Shown here piece by piece: positions 21,676-32,100 of a DNA stretch of 64,000 nt; position 1 is the stretch's first letter, and each line of letters begins with the position of its first letter. The notes beneath the pieces were generated by a model. That model made no database searches and was not told the origin of the DNA. It saw only the letters and a program-made list of their open reading frames with translations. Made by a program: the position numbers and the translations under genes. Origin of the DNA: Epiperipatus broadwayi (lineage: Eukaryota; Onychophora; Udeonychophora; Euonychophora; Peripatidae); assembly GCA_028023455.1 (NCBI GenBank), contig JAQFVV010000151.1, positions 901,001 to 965,000 on the forward strand, written 5' to 3'.

Positions 21676-22950
21676 CAATCCCACTATCATAGATAGGGTC
21701 AGGGGATGATTAATGGTATAAGTGGCTCTAGTGAGTAGTATCCATGTTAAGTGACTGAAGGTATTAAGAAAAAGAAGAGACTATTTCTATTGGAAACAGT
21801 ACCTAGCTTTTGATAAAAACTTTTATGAAATTAATTTATAACTAGTTTAGTGTCATGTGCCATATAGAATTTTTTTTAAAACTGACCTGAGACACAATTT
21901 TCACAATAACTTCAGTTTTAATAAGGTTAGAGCAAAAAATTTTACATTGATAGAAACTAGAAAAACTAAGGAAAAAACAATAAGCATAAGATGAATAGTG
22001 ATAACTATATAAAAAATAAGGAAAAAAGGAAATTTTCACATCCGGAAATAATTATTATTTTATTGTTTGTTCATAACTTGGAATTTATCATTAAGTAAAA
22101 TTCAAATTACATCTTCAGTGATAATTTCTTTGTATTCCTCACAAAATTATCTTTAAAAACATAACATAATATGTCTTATCTGAGATAATCCATAGCTTCA
22201 AAACTTGCAGTAATAGGAAGGTAAGACTTCTTCATTTTTTTCTTGCACCCCACAGTTGAAAATGTTCAAGATGTCTGGAAGAAAAAACATTCTCCCTAAT
22301 AAAAGATTAAAAAAAATTTAGAATTCTATCAGAATGTAAAAATAATAAAACAAGTGTAGATATTATTACTTATCTCTATAAATTATTTTGATTTTAGACT
22401 TAGGATAAACCAACCTTGTTCATAACATCATACTCAATAATCATTGCCAATACAGAAAACAATTTACAAATTTAGAATATGAGAAGTTAAAGATTACTAA
22501 AAAGGTTCTAAAGTCATATATTTATATATAAAAAAATGTTTATATTCTATCTCTTTCAGGATATGTCTTCCAGAGAAGCATACCTGTTCATATCATCTAA
22601 TATAAATGTACAAAATATTAAATATTTCATATTATTCAATATTATTATTAATAAAAGATAAATCATTCCAGATCTTGTTTATCAATTGGCAAAAGTAATC
22701 AGTAAAACAAAAATAATAAAAACTAAGTTAGTAAAACAAAAATAATGAAAACAGTTTGTAAAACAATAAAAACTACAATCTCTCTGTGCATCTGGTATGC
22801 AGTTTTGAAATTAACATTGCATTTTTTTTATAGTAGGTTGAATTTTATAAGTACGTTTTTCCAATCACGCATACATTTCTCCTTAATGGCATATTTATTC
22901 ATTTCTTCAATAATTTTTACACACATAACATAAACGAGATCTAACATAGA
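21676..22950. other. unassigned, downstream of the candidate exon
   Basis: No paralogue found in the window. A minus-strand polypyrimidine acceptor-like TTTTTTCTTCCAG (about 22293-22281) occurs, but the following sequence does not continue the upstream exon in frame, so I do not call an exon. Confidence 0.4.
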
Positions 22951-22958
22951 ATACTCAC

Positions 22959-23292
22959 TGTCGAAAACTTCAAACCTGGAGTCTTTGTGAAATTCTCTAC
23001 ATTGACCCGCCCTGTAGTAACATTCGAAGGCATATTATAAGCACTAGGTGATGGGCCTGCTCTACTGCTATCGTCCAGCACAACATTTGTATTTTTTTTT
23101 TGCCTTTTCACTGGTAAAATGATTACTTCTTCTTTGGATGATGATATGAAGTATTCCTGTAGATCGCTGTATGTAATACTATAGTTGGAATCAAATGGTT
23201 TAGGAATTTCAAATTCGTCGAGGCTGAAAGAATCCATTTCTGAATCCATAGCTGCCGATTAATTTCTTTGTGTCATTTTCTTTCCATGTAAT
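22959..23292 (-). CDS. candidate first coding exon, unknown protein
   Basis: On minus, an acceptor-like TTTTATTAATTTTTTAG ends at 23293. It is followed by a short 5' leader, an ATG at 23249 in good context (AGCTATGG), and 97 open codons ending in phase 0 at a donor ACA|GTGAGTAT (22958-22951). The peptide is hydrophilic and rich in S, D, E and N: an acidic N-terminus (MDSEMDSFSLDEFEIP), a short basic patch VKRQKKN near residue 48, a proline/serine stretch GPSPSAYNMPS near 65, and NFTKTPGLKF near the end. No signal peptide, membrane segment or known domain is recognised. It looks like the disordered N-terminus of a nuclear protein. The duplicated blocks on either side do not include it. Downstream exons were not identified, so the gene model is incomplete. 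Confidence 0.5.
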
Positions 23293-23299
23293 CTAAAAA

Positions 23300-23640
23300 A
23301 TTAATAAAAGTAATTGACCTTCCTCGGAAAAAAATTAATAAAAACTTTATTTTTTTGTCATAGAAAAAAATGGTGGTTACCTACAGAAACTACGAAAAAA
23401 GGTGCACAAAACTGTGGTATTCATGCATGCGTAGTCCTCTTAGTTTTTCCGTAATTTTGAAAAGAAAACCGAACTTCAACGAATCACAGATGGTCCTCCC
23501 AAAACACCGAAGCAGTTTAATATAATTACTATCTCTTTGTAATTATTTATCTCATTGTTTGTAATTATCTGCAATGTATGAGTATATGTACTGTCTTTTT
23601 TCTCATACACCATAACAGCAGTTTCATTAAACTGTCTTTC
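23300..23640. other. upstream of the candidate exon
   Basis: If the exon is real, this holds the first intron and perhaps the promoter. Base composition is slightly richer in G/C near 23390-23520. No TATA box or initiator is clear. Confidence 0.3.
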
Positions 23641-25165
23641 AAAACAAAAATATAAAAAATAAGATCATTAATTTGAAGTACAAGTATTCATGCTCCAATC
23701 ACAAAATGTCAGAAAGGGGCTGCTGTTATAACTTTCTGACAAAAACTGTTGCTTAAATTTTACAATTTTAATATCACTTGTGTAAAATATCTTTCATTTT
23801 ACTTATTTTCATCACATTAAAAGACATGGCAATTTTTTTTTGAGTCGCAGAATAATGTCTGAACTTAGTGTGTAAATTCACCATTGGAATTATCATTAAT
23901 TTTTATTCAGTATTTTGATTTACTGTATTATTTGTTACATGAATCTTTAAAAAAAAAAAATCGAAACTTTTTTAAAAATATCCATTTTTCAAAAAAAAAA
24001 ATGGCAACCTTCATGCTAAAAATGTGCAGTATAGAATTTATTCAGTATACAATATTGTGCTTTGATCATAGAATTAAAATACAATTAAAGGACAACTAAT
24101 TTTTATTCAAAATATTTGAAAGACAATATGACATATCCAAAGATTTTCATTGCTAATGACTATAAAAGCAAAAAATATCAGTTTCATTCACTACAGAGAT
24201 TTAATTCTTTACATTAATAAGAGTACCACAATCAGCTGTACATTATTTTGTCCACTAAAGTTTGAAGATTTGCTATTTTAATATAAAACCAAGCACTGAT
24301 TATATATGTGTGTGTAGGAGATAATCTGAGCCAACTGATGATGGTTGGTTCAGCATGAAATATATATATTGATCATTTATCTTTTTTATATATGTGGTCT
24401 TGTGTATCGGTTGTATGAATTAGATTGGATAGCTGAAGGGAGTTTGAAAATCTGGATTTAAATCCCCCGTAATTACATCTAAACTCCAGGGATATAAAGT
24501 ATACCTGTATTTAAATATTTATGCAAAATAAATTCGCAAATATTTTTTTTAAAAAAAAACAAAAACGAGTTTAACAGTGCTGCAAAAAAAAAAAAAATTC
24601 AGTTTTTTTGGTTATATACTACAAAAATAAAAAAACTTGATAATTGATCAAAAAATGCACCAAAATTAATTTTAAAATGCAGATTTTGTTAATTTTTTTT
24701 CTTGTATGCATTTATTTAATGAATCATCATTTAGGAAATATTATTCTCTGGCTATATAAGAAGCAGCAGGATATTTCACCACAAGATAGAATTATTTCAA
24801 AACTTTTTTTAGTTTTAATCTTTTTAAATCAGAGTTTTATATATTTTGAATTTAAAGTAACAAAGTAATTTTTTCATTATAGTTGCTTATTTTTTATACA
24901 AGTTTTTTGATTTATGAAAAATTTAGAGGAATCAATTGAACTCACTGTTTGTAGTAAAAATGTATACATTTTAAATTAAATTGTATCCTTAGTATATACA
25001 TGTTAACAGCTTATGTGATAAACGGCATTAAATGGGTGCCTAAATATTTTATACATTGCCAAAAGTGGGATATTCAAGTACGAAATATTTAGATTTTCAT
25101 ACATTTTCTAAGCATTCTAAAGAATGCCAAAAGGAAAATTGCCAATGTATAAAATACTCCCAGTA
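23640..25165 (+). repeat. segmental duplication block T (direct copy at 41935-43220)
   Basis: Shared landmarks are CAATCACAAAATGT near 23697, AAAATGTGCAGTATAGAATTTATTCA (24018 on), and TGCCAAAAGGAAA..TAGCAATGTATAAAATACTCCCAGTAAGAA-type sequence near 25125-25170. Private to this copy is the hammerhead repeat 24285-24507. No gene is recognised. Confidence 0.8.
24285..24507 (+). mobile_element. hammerhead-family retroposon, 223 bp
   Basis: Same family as 484-910: GGAGATAATCTGAGCCAA, CTGATGA (24335-24341), a decayed helix II, GAAA (24357-24360), TATATATATTGATC with an AU-only helix III, and at the 3' end a tRNA-like stretch GGATTTAAATCCCCC (about 24459-24473). Flanks TATTTTAATAT (24274-24284) and TATTTAAATAT (24508-24518) look like an 11-bp target duplication. 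The paralogous block T' near 42590-42620 lacks the insertion. Confidence 0.65.
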
Positions 25166-25370
25166 AGAAATTTTGGTTTAGTAATTAATGTTCAAGAAAC
25201 TCTAGTTCTTTTCAATCTGTGATGGAAGAAAGGTCTTCAGCAGTTTTTTGTGTGGAGGGTTATCAGTTAGTGAATGTAAACCAATTTAAATATCTTGGTA
25301 ATTTTATAAATAGAAAGGTAGCCATAGATATTGAAATGCAGCACAGATTTTAGTGAATTAAAAGATAGGA
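25166..25370 (+). pseudogene. older LINE remnant, part 1 (interrupted by RTE)
   Basis: Encodes a decayed reverse-transcriptase tail: VNQFKYLGNFINRK at about 25274-25315. The same element continues at 28683-29170 after the RTE insertion. A second copy is at 36820-37500. Confidence 0.7.
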
Positions 25371-25379
25371 TCATCATCA

Positions 25380-28337
25380 TCAACCATTATCAATCCACTG
25401 CAGGATGAAGGTCTCTCCAAGTTTAATCCATCTTTTCCGATCTTTAGCTTCTCCTCTCCACAACACCCCTGCACATTTTCTTATTTTATCCATCCATCTC
25501 ACATGTGGTCTCTTTCTGGGTCTTTTACAATCTCTTGGAATCCAGTTTAAAATTTCAATTGTCCATCTATTATCATCTCTTCTAGCAATATGTCCAGCCC
25601 AACTCCATTTCAATCTTTTAATTTTTTCAATAAGGTCAGTAACACCTGTTTGTTGTCTTACCCATACATTGCATTTTCGATCTCTTCTTGTTACTCCCAA
25701 CATACATCTCTCCATACTCCTTTGAGTGGTCTGAAGTCTCTGTATTGCTCTTCTATTAAGTGTCCAAGTCTCAGATCCATAAGTAAGAACTGGTAAAACA
25801 CATTTGTTAAAAACCATCCTTTTCAAACACATAGGCATATTTCCTTTTAGTATCAAGTTATTTCTACCAAAAGCACTCCAACCAAGTTTAATTCTATGAT
25901 TAATTTCCTCCATTATGTTTCCATCTGTATTAATAATCTGACCAAGGTATTTGTAACTGTTAACTTCTTCTAATTCTTCATAATCAATCTTTATTTTCAT
26001 ATTTTGAGCAAATTGATTAAACATTACTTTAGTCTTTTTAACATTTATCTTTAGTCCTACTTTTCTACTTTCATCTGCTAACTCCTGCAACATTTCCTGC
26101 AGCTCTGAAGCATTATTTGCAAAAACAACTACATCATCTGCGAAATCTAAATGACTTAAATACTCTCCATTTACTTTCACTCCTTTAGTTTCCCATTTTA
26201 ATCCACAAAATACTTCTTGCAGCACTGCTGTAAAGAGTTTTGGAGATATGGAGTCACCTTGTCTTACACCTTTCTCAATGTTGATTTTTCCAGTATCATT
26301 ATGTAATCTAATTGTTGCTGTTGCATTTTTATAAATATTCTTTAAAATATGACAATATCCTGGATCTATACCTTGATGATCCAATGCTTTAATCACTGAA
26401 GAAATGTGTATAGAATCGAATGCCTTTTCATAATCTACAAATCCAAAACATAATGACAACTCATATTCGTTTGTCCTTTCTATGACTTCTCTCAATACCT
26501 GGATATGATCTATTGTACTAAAACCACTTTTAAATCCAGCTTGTTCTCTTGGTTGGTGGAAATCCAAAGTTCTCTGTAGACGAGTTGTAATTATCTTGGT
26601 AAAAATTTTATATAAAACTGATAAAAGGCTGATAGGTCTGTAATTTCTAATATCTTCTTTATCACCTTTTTTAAATATTAATATTATTACTGCATTCTTC
26701 CAATCTTCCGGTACATCTTTATCATTTAGACATTTGGTATATAACTTTGCTAAAATTGTTTCTATTTCTTCACCTGCTTCTTTTAATATATCAATTATAA
26801 TTCCATCATTTCCTGGAGCCTTTCCTTTCTTCATACACTTAATTGCATGTCTCACTTCTTCATTTAAAATTCTGGGCAATTCGGAAGATGTAATAGATAT
26901 AGGAGGTACTTGTTCTTTATTACTATATAATTCTTGATAAAAATCTTCTACCAATTTCATGATGTCATCTCTCTTTTTAGTAATAATTCCATCTTTTTTT
27001 CTTATTGCAGATATAAATTTCCTACCAATACCAAAATGTTGTTTAACATTTTTGAGACTTTTATTTTCTTCTACAGCTTTCCTTGCTATTTCACAGTTAT
27101 ACTTTCTTATATCATTTTCAACTCTTTTCCGTACCATTTTACAAAATTCGAGATATTCAATTCTTTTTAATACATCATTTTTGTATATCTTCATATTCCT
27201 TCTTTTCTTCATAAATTCTCTAGTCTCAGTAGAAATTTTATTAGTCAATTGCTGCTTTTTTCTACCAGCTATGTTTGTTGCAGTTTTTAAAAGTGTATCA
27301 GTTATTTTCATATTAATTTCATTCAAATCTGTATCATGTTCAAAATCTCCTAACACTTGAAACCTATTTGTAAGTTCTAATTTAAATTCATTAGAATGTT
27401 TCTGAAGATTAGGAATATCAACTGTAAATATTGTTTTTCTTAATAATTTTTGTCTCTCTAGTTTTACATTAACACGTAACTTACACCTTACTAATCGATG
27501 ATCACTTCCTGTGTTAAATTTATTAAGAACATTACAATCTTGAAATATGTATTTTCTGTTAGTCAAAATATAATCCAATTCTGCTGTACCTTCATTTGGA
27601 TGCTTCCATGTCCATTTCCTTTTAACATTTTTCTCAAAAAATGAATTCATAATATAAAGTTTTTCTTTTTCTGCAAACTCCACAAGTCTATGTCCTCTCT
27701 CATTTCTATTACCATAACCAAAATTACCTACAGCAATTTCATCTTTCATTTGTCTACCAATTCTAGCATTAAAGTCTCCCATAACAATTTTAAAATGTTG
27801 TTTACTCTGATCAAAAGCCTTTTGTACATCCATATAAAAATCTTCTACTACTTCATCACTATGAGAACTTGTTGGGGCATAAACCTGAATTATCTGCATT
27901 TGGTATCTGCTATTAAGTTGTATAACTAATCTTGCCACTCTGTCCGATACACCATCAATCTCCACAATATTGTTCTTCCACTTTTTATTTATAATGAATC
28001 CTACTCCACTTGTATTTCCAATATGTGTGCCTTTATAATAGAGTATATGTCCACTTTTTAAATCAATTGTTTCTTCTCCTTTTCTTCTAACTTCACAAAG
28101 TCCAATAATGTCCCATTTAATATAAGACAGTTCTTCTTCTAATTCTTGCAATCTTCCTTCACTTGAAAGTGATCTGCAGTTGTAAGTACCTAAATAAAAA
28201 GTCATCATCAAATGGCAGCCTGGGTCCGCAATCAGGGGATTCTTAGCACCCTCCGCCTTCGGCCACCAACCGCTGCCTTGGTTGGTGACTTTACAGCCTC
28301 CTGGGAATAAGGGCCATGCTTTATTTTTGTCTGTCAT
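25380..28337 (-). CDS. RTE endonuclease-reverse transcriptase, 985 aa
   Basis: Enzyme that nicks genomic DNA and reverse-transcribes the element RNA at the nick. Residues about 45-290 form an apurinic-type endonuclease: LGTYNCRSL, DIIGLCEVRRKGE (catalytic E), IQVYAPTSSH, VMGDFNARIG (D and N) and TGSDHRLVRCK (catalytic SDH). A basic linker follows (about 310-470). Reverse transcriptase motifs then run from about 490: GKAPGNDGI, NYRPISLLSVLYKIFTKII, QAGFKSGFST, GFVDYEKAFDSI, GVRQGDSISPKLF and HLDFADDVVVF (FADD catalytic pair). The tail has YKYLGQII, LTYGSETWTLN and a C-terminal WSWAGHIARRDD ... RPRKRPHVRWMD region. All catalytic residues expected by eye are present. The ATG at 28337 gives a 44-residue leader with SGWWPKAEGAKNP; the internal MM just before the endonuclease is an alternative start. 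The TGA stop lies in the terminal repeat. Confidence 0.9.
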   Translation of the reverse strand: MTDKNKAWPLFPGGCKVTNQGSGWWPKAEGAKNPLIADPGCHLMMTFYLGTYNCRSLSSEGRLQELEEELSYIKWDIIGLCEVRRKGEETIDLKSGHILYYKGTHIGNTSGVGFIINKKWKNNIVEIDGVSDRVARLVIQLNSRYQMQIIQVYAPTSSHSDEVVEDFYMDVQKAFDQSKQHFKIVMGDFNARIGRQMKDEIAVGNFGYGNRNERGHRLVEFAEKEKLYIMNSFFEKNVKRKWTWKHPNEGTAELDYILTNRKYIFQDCNVLNKFNTGSDHRLVRCKLRVNVKLERQKLLRKTIFTVDIPNLQKHSNEFKLELTNRFQVLGDFEHDTDLNEINMKITDTLLKTATNIAGRKKQQLTNKISTETREFMKKRRNMKIYKNDVLKRIEYLEFCKMVRKRVENDIRKYNCEIARKAVEENKSLKNVKQHFGIGRKFISAIRKKDGIITKKRDDIMKLVEDFYQELYSNKEQVPPISITSSELPRILNEEVRHAIKCMKKGKAPGNDGIIIDILKEAGEEIETILAKLYTKCLNDKDVPEDWKNAVIILIFKKGDKEDIRNYRPISLLSVLYKIFTKIITTRLQRTLDFHQPREQAGFKSGFSTIDHIQVLREVIERTNEYELSLCFGFVDYEKAFDSIHISSVIKALDHQGIDPGYCHILKNIYKNATATIRLHNDTGKINIEKGVRQGDSISPKLFTAVLQEVFCGLKWETKGVKVNGEYLSHLDFADDVVVFANNASELQEMLQELADESRKVGLKINVKKTKVMFNQFAQNMKIKIDYEELEEVNSYKYLGQIINTDGNIMEEINHRIKLGWSAFGRNNLILKGNMPMCLKRMVFNKCVLPVLTYGSETWTLNRRAIQRLQTTQRSMERCMLGVTRRDRKCNVWVRQQTGVTDLIEKIKRLKWSWAGHIARRDDNRWTIEILNWIPRDCKRPRKRPHVRWMDKIRKCAGVLWRGEAKDRKRWIKLGETFILQWIDNG

Positions 28338-28671
28338 AATTGTATATATGTATTGGAAAAATATTTATCATTTACACAAACATTCATTCTGCCTTATCAG
28401 GCACTGAGAAGAAAGACCATGGTGTTTCTTGATCTTAAACTCAGAGGTAAAAAGCCAATAAACTCACCACGCTGGCTAATGCATGTTGGTGAGCAGCCCA
28501 TCCATGTTCGTATACTATATGAATAATCACATAGTAATAACAGCTGCAACGACAAGAACGTATGGAGTGGACATTAGGAATTTGCCCTGCTCGGTTCCTT
28601 TAAGGCCTCCAAGAGGAATCAAAGGGTCTCCTTTCAGTTAATAGCAAACTCCTTTCTGCAGCCAAAAAAAA
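28338..28671 (-). promoter_or_regulatory. 5' untranslated region of the RTE element
   Basis: The element's leader from its 5' end to the ATG. RTE elements are expected to carry an internal promoter here; no specific motif was identified. A G/C-richer stretch (GGTTCCTTTAAGGCCTCC, about 28593-28610) stands out from the flanking DNA. Confidence 0.5.
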
Positions 28672-28682
28672 AAAAGATAGGA

Positions 28683-29170
28683 TAGTTAGCTATAAATAAA
28701 ATTATTTTCCTTTCAGGCAAATATTACTTTACTTAATTTATTGTGTGGATGTGAGACTTGGACAATGTATTGATTCAACATAGAAGCATTAGAGAAGTTT
28801 CATTTAAATATACTTTGGAAATATAATACAATGGTGAGATCATAAGGCTAATCAGTATGTTCAATTTGCTGGATTTGAGACCATGGAATCCATTCTTGTA
28901 AATCACATCTATTGGATTTGACATGAAATGAATGGACAATACATGAGTTCCTAAAATAAATTTTTATGATGAGAATGGTTTTCTTAGAAGAGGTAAATTT
29001 TGTTTATGTTATAAACATTATCTCAAAGGTATTCTAAAAAATACAGTATTGCTTGTTTTCATTGGAAAGACATGGCTGAGAATAGAATATATTGGAGACC
29101 TACAATTAGACATGGTGTTGAAATATTTCAGAAAGATTTTCTGCAGAAGAAATTAAAAGCTAGTTGCACA
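28683..29170 (+). pseudogene. older LINE remnant, part 2
   Basis: Continues 25166-25370. Recognisable pieces: LLCGCETWT-like (TGTGGATGTGAGACTTGGAC, 28743), IEALEKFHLNIL (about 28780), and a C-terminus RPTIRHGVEIFQKDFLQKKLKA-like stretch (about 29095-29160). This is the tail typical of LINEs that end in a GRP.lR.kD region. Multiple stops. Confidence 0.7.
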
Positions 29171-32100
29171 ATGTTTCAACTAATAAACATAATGAATCTT
29201 TGATCTTTATGTGGATACATTTGTGGAATATAATTGATATGTACAGTTATCATACAACTTACCTCTGGTGTAGCGTTTTTGTTTCCTTTGGTGTTGGAAA
29301 GATCATACTTCTTCAAGAATGGCTACTGTTGGTGAAGATAATTCTGAAAAAATAGTTTTTGGGATTTGGAAACAAAAATTTTGCAATAGCTTCAAATCTA
29401 TTACTTTATCGAATCATTTTTCTGTAATCCTTCATTACAATCTGTTTTACGATTTACAATTGCTAAAGGCATGTTTTACTTGATATTTAAGGGCTATTAA
29501 AATTAGGCATTATCTAATTTTTCTGGATGTCTGATTGTAATTTGAGAATAATTTGCCCTATATTTAAATCAACTTAATTTTAGAGTTCACACTCTTTTTT
29601 AATAACATGTCAATAAATAAATGCTTAAATACAATATGAGATAAAAGAATAGATGGTGTCATTCAATTTCTTTTGTTTATTGATGGGTTAGTATTAGTTT
29701 GTACATAGCTCATAGGAAGTTACAATAATTTCTGTTTCAATTTCCAATCCATTCATTTATGACTTTCATATTGTAATACGAATTTAGTTTTTTAAAACTA
29801 AAACAACAGCCATTATATAAAAAGAGCTATGAATATGAGAGCCGTGTCTCTTGAAAGCGCTCAGCGTATAATTTAATAAAATACTACACATCGTTAGCTT
29901 TGCGGTTATTGCGTTTTTAGTGCTATATTTATTTACTATGACTTTTCATATTAATTTTACGAATCATTTTTAGTATCGATACTAGTGATGAAAAATTTTT
30001 ATTTATCTCTTTTGAACTGAAAACTTGTAGTCTGTCATTTTGAAGATTGTAGGTTTAAAAGTTCTTCTTAACACACATGCATAAGCACAGCTCATATTTT
30101 ATTCACTCCATGTAAATAACTAGATTTTTTACTTGATAATTATGTATTGAAAGTGCGCTGCTCAGTAGCAGGTGAAGATAACTAGGCAACAGATGCTAAA
30201 AGAAGGTAATAAAATATGAAATTTCTTATTGTTTGTACCCATGATATCATGATTTATTGTAATGTCTCATTATTTAAGGCTTTAATAAGCCTTAACTGTT
30301 TCCTAAAAAAGATAGATATTATATATTGTTTCTATCTAAAGACATGTTCATTGCCCAATGAAGTGATTATTAGTATTGATTTAGGTTGGCTTCAGCTAAC
30401 ATCACGGTAATCAGACACATCATATTGATATCAATTAATAATATTTATATAAACTATCACAATACAGAAATCGTTTGATTAATCATGTCCATGACTTGTG
30501 GTTCAAATTCAGGCCCAATATGGTTATTTTCAGTAGACTTAGGATTTTGTCACATAGCTGGCCTGTAGACTATCTAGATAATCATTCAAAATTGGTTGTG
30601 AGAGGGATTTGCTACTCTTAGCTAGAAGGTCAAAACCTGAATAAAATCTTGACACCATCATTTCACCATTGGAAAACTAATGAGTATGTCTTCTTTGTTT
30701 TTTTATAAGGAGCTGTTTATTAAAAAGGCTGTTTAGTTTTTAAAAACAATTTATAATAAGTGGTTTTTAAAAAGTTGCATCATAATTTCTTTAACATTAC
30801 TGCTGTGTAAAAATTGGCGCATTTTTAAGACTAGCATTTTTACTACGCTATTCTATCAAATATGTATAACAAAGTATTGTGCACTTTCTGTATTTCTTCC
30901 TGCTATTAATATTAATCTTTTTATTTTTTTTATAGGAATCAAAAAGATTGCCCAAGAGAGAAAAAAGGAATTGTTCCAGAGAATCACAAATCATGACAAA
31001 CTGACCTTCAGAAAATTTGTAATATAAATCCATGTGTGTGTTTTATTTTTCGTTTGTAAATTTTCTGCATGTGTGTGTGTGCGCATAATTTTAAAAAAGT
31101 ATAAAAAACTTTTTCATTCCTGTTGCATTATTAAAATCCTTGATTTGTCTATCCTTTATTTTTAATTGTATCCCAAAATTATTTTACATCTTTTTATTGT
31201 GGCTTTAATTATATTAACAATAGTATGGTTAGTTCCTTAGGGTATCGTGACATTTGACCATTCGAGTGGATTGTTTATCATAGCAGATTTGGTATTTTTT
31301 GTTTTATGCAGATTAGAAACAATCTAGATATTGTATGCCTTTTGATTTTCATGCAATTTCTGCACTATGCCCCAAATTTATTTGGCACTTAGTCTAGGAT
31401 CTCTCCCTAAGCAGCACTTTTTTATAATATGTGCTACTATAATGTGATTTTTAATATCTGATGCCTTGTTAGATAAACTTGATTGTCTTTTTACCCATAA
31501 TTCTTTATTTAATATCATTATCAGACTGCACTCAATGATGTCTGTTAATAAATATTTATAACTTCTAATTAATTGATTATTTTCTATCATTTCTGTTGCT
31601 CAAACTTTTTTAAAATCTATCAGTATAGCCATTCAATAATTTTTTATCAACTAATCACTTAATTAAGCTACTTTATATTTCTACAAAGTATAAAAAATAA
31701 GTCATTAAATTGCTCATGAGCGATACACATGCTGGTTTAGATGCACTAATTGACTTGAATATTAATTATCTGCTCTATTTAACCCTTTTGAATTCTGATA
31801 TTTTCTATTGTTACACCTGGTGGAAGATATTGAAAATGTTCAACTTTTCATTTCTGTATTAGTCTTTGTTTTATACTACTCAATGAATTTGGCTTGATTT
31901 TTTTAAAATTTAATTTTACAATTAATTTATTCCAAATAATGATATTTGAACTTTGTAAATATTACTAAAACATGTTATAAATATAAAGAATGTAATTATT
32001 TCACACAGTGGCCATAAACAATTTTATTTTTTCAAATGCGAACAAATAAATGTGTATTTATGGTAAATCTACCAAATTCTGCTATAAAATTTATATTTGC

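Larger units (their letters stand above)
25371..28671 (-). mobile_element. full-length RTE-type non-LTR retrotransposon, 3.3 kb
   Basis: The insertion is bounded by an exact 11-bp target duplication AAAAGATAGGA (25360-25370 and 28672-28682). Joining the flanks restores the older LINE remnant it landed in. The 5' leader is about 334 bp and starts after an A/T-rich run. The 3' end is the simple repeat TGATGATGATGA, which contains the stop codon. The single ORF is intact and only a few fragments elsewhere in the window are of comparable quality. Length, single ORF, apurinic endonuclease plus RT, very short 3' UTR and TGA-type tail are RTE-clade traits. It appears young and possibly mobile. Confidence 0.9.

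Noticed and set aside
22545-22640. Plus-strand exon after a CTCTTTCAG acceptor
   Set aside because: The open stretch is short, low in complexity and has no matching donor or upstream exon.
26734-27929. Plus-strand frames of 67-133 codons across the RTE element
   Set aside because: They are antisense shadows of the intact minus-strand 985-codon ORF.
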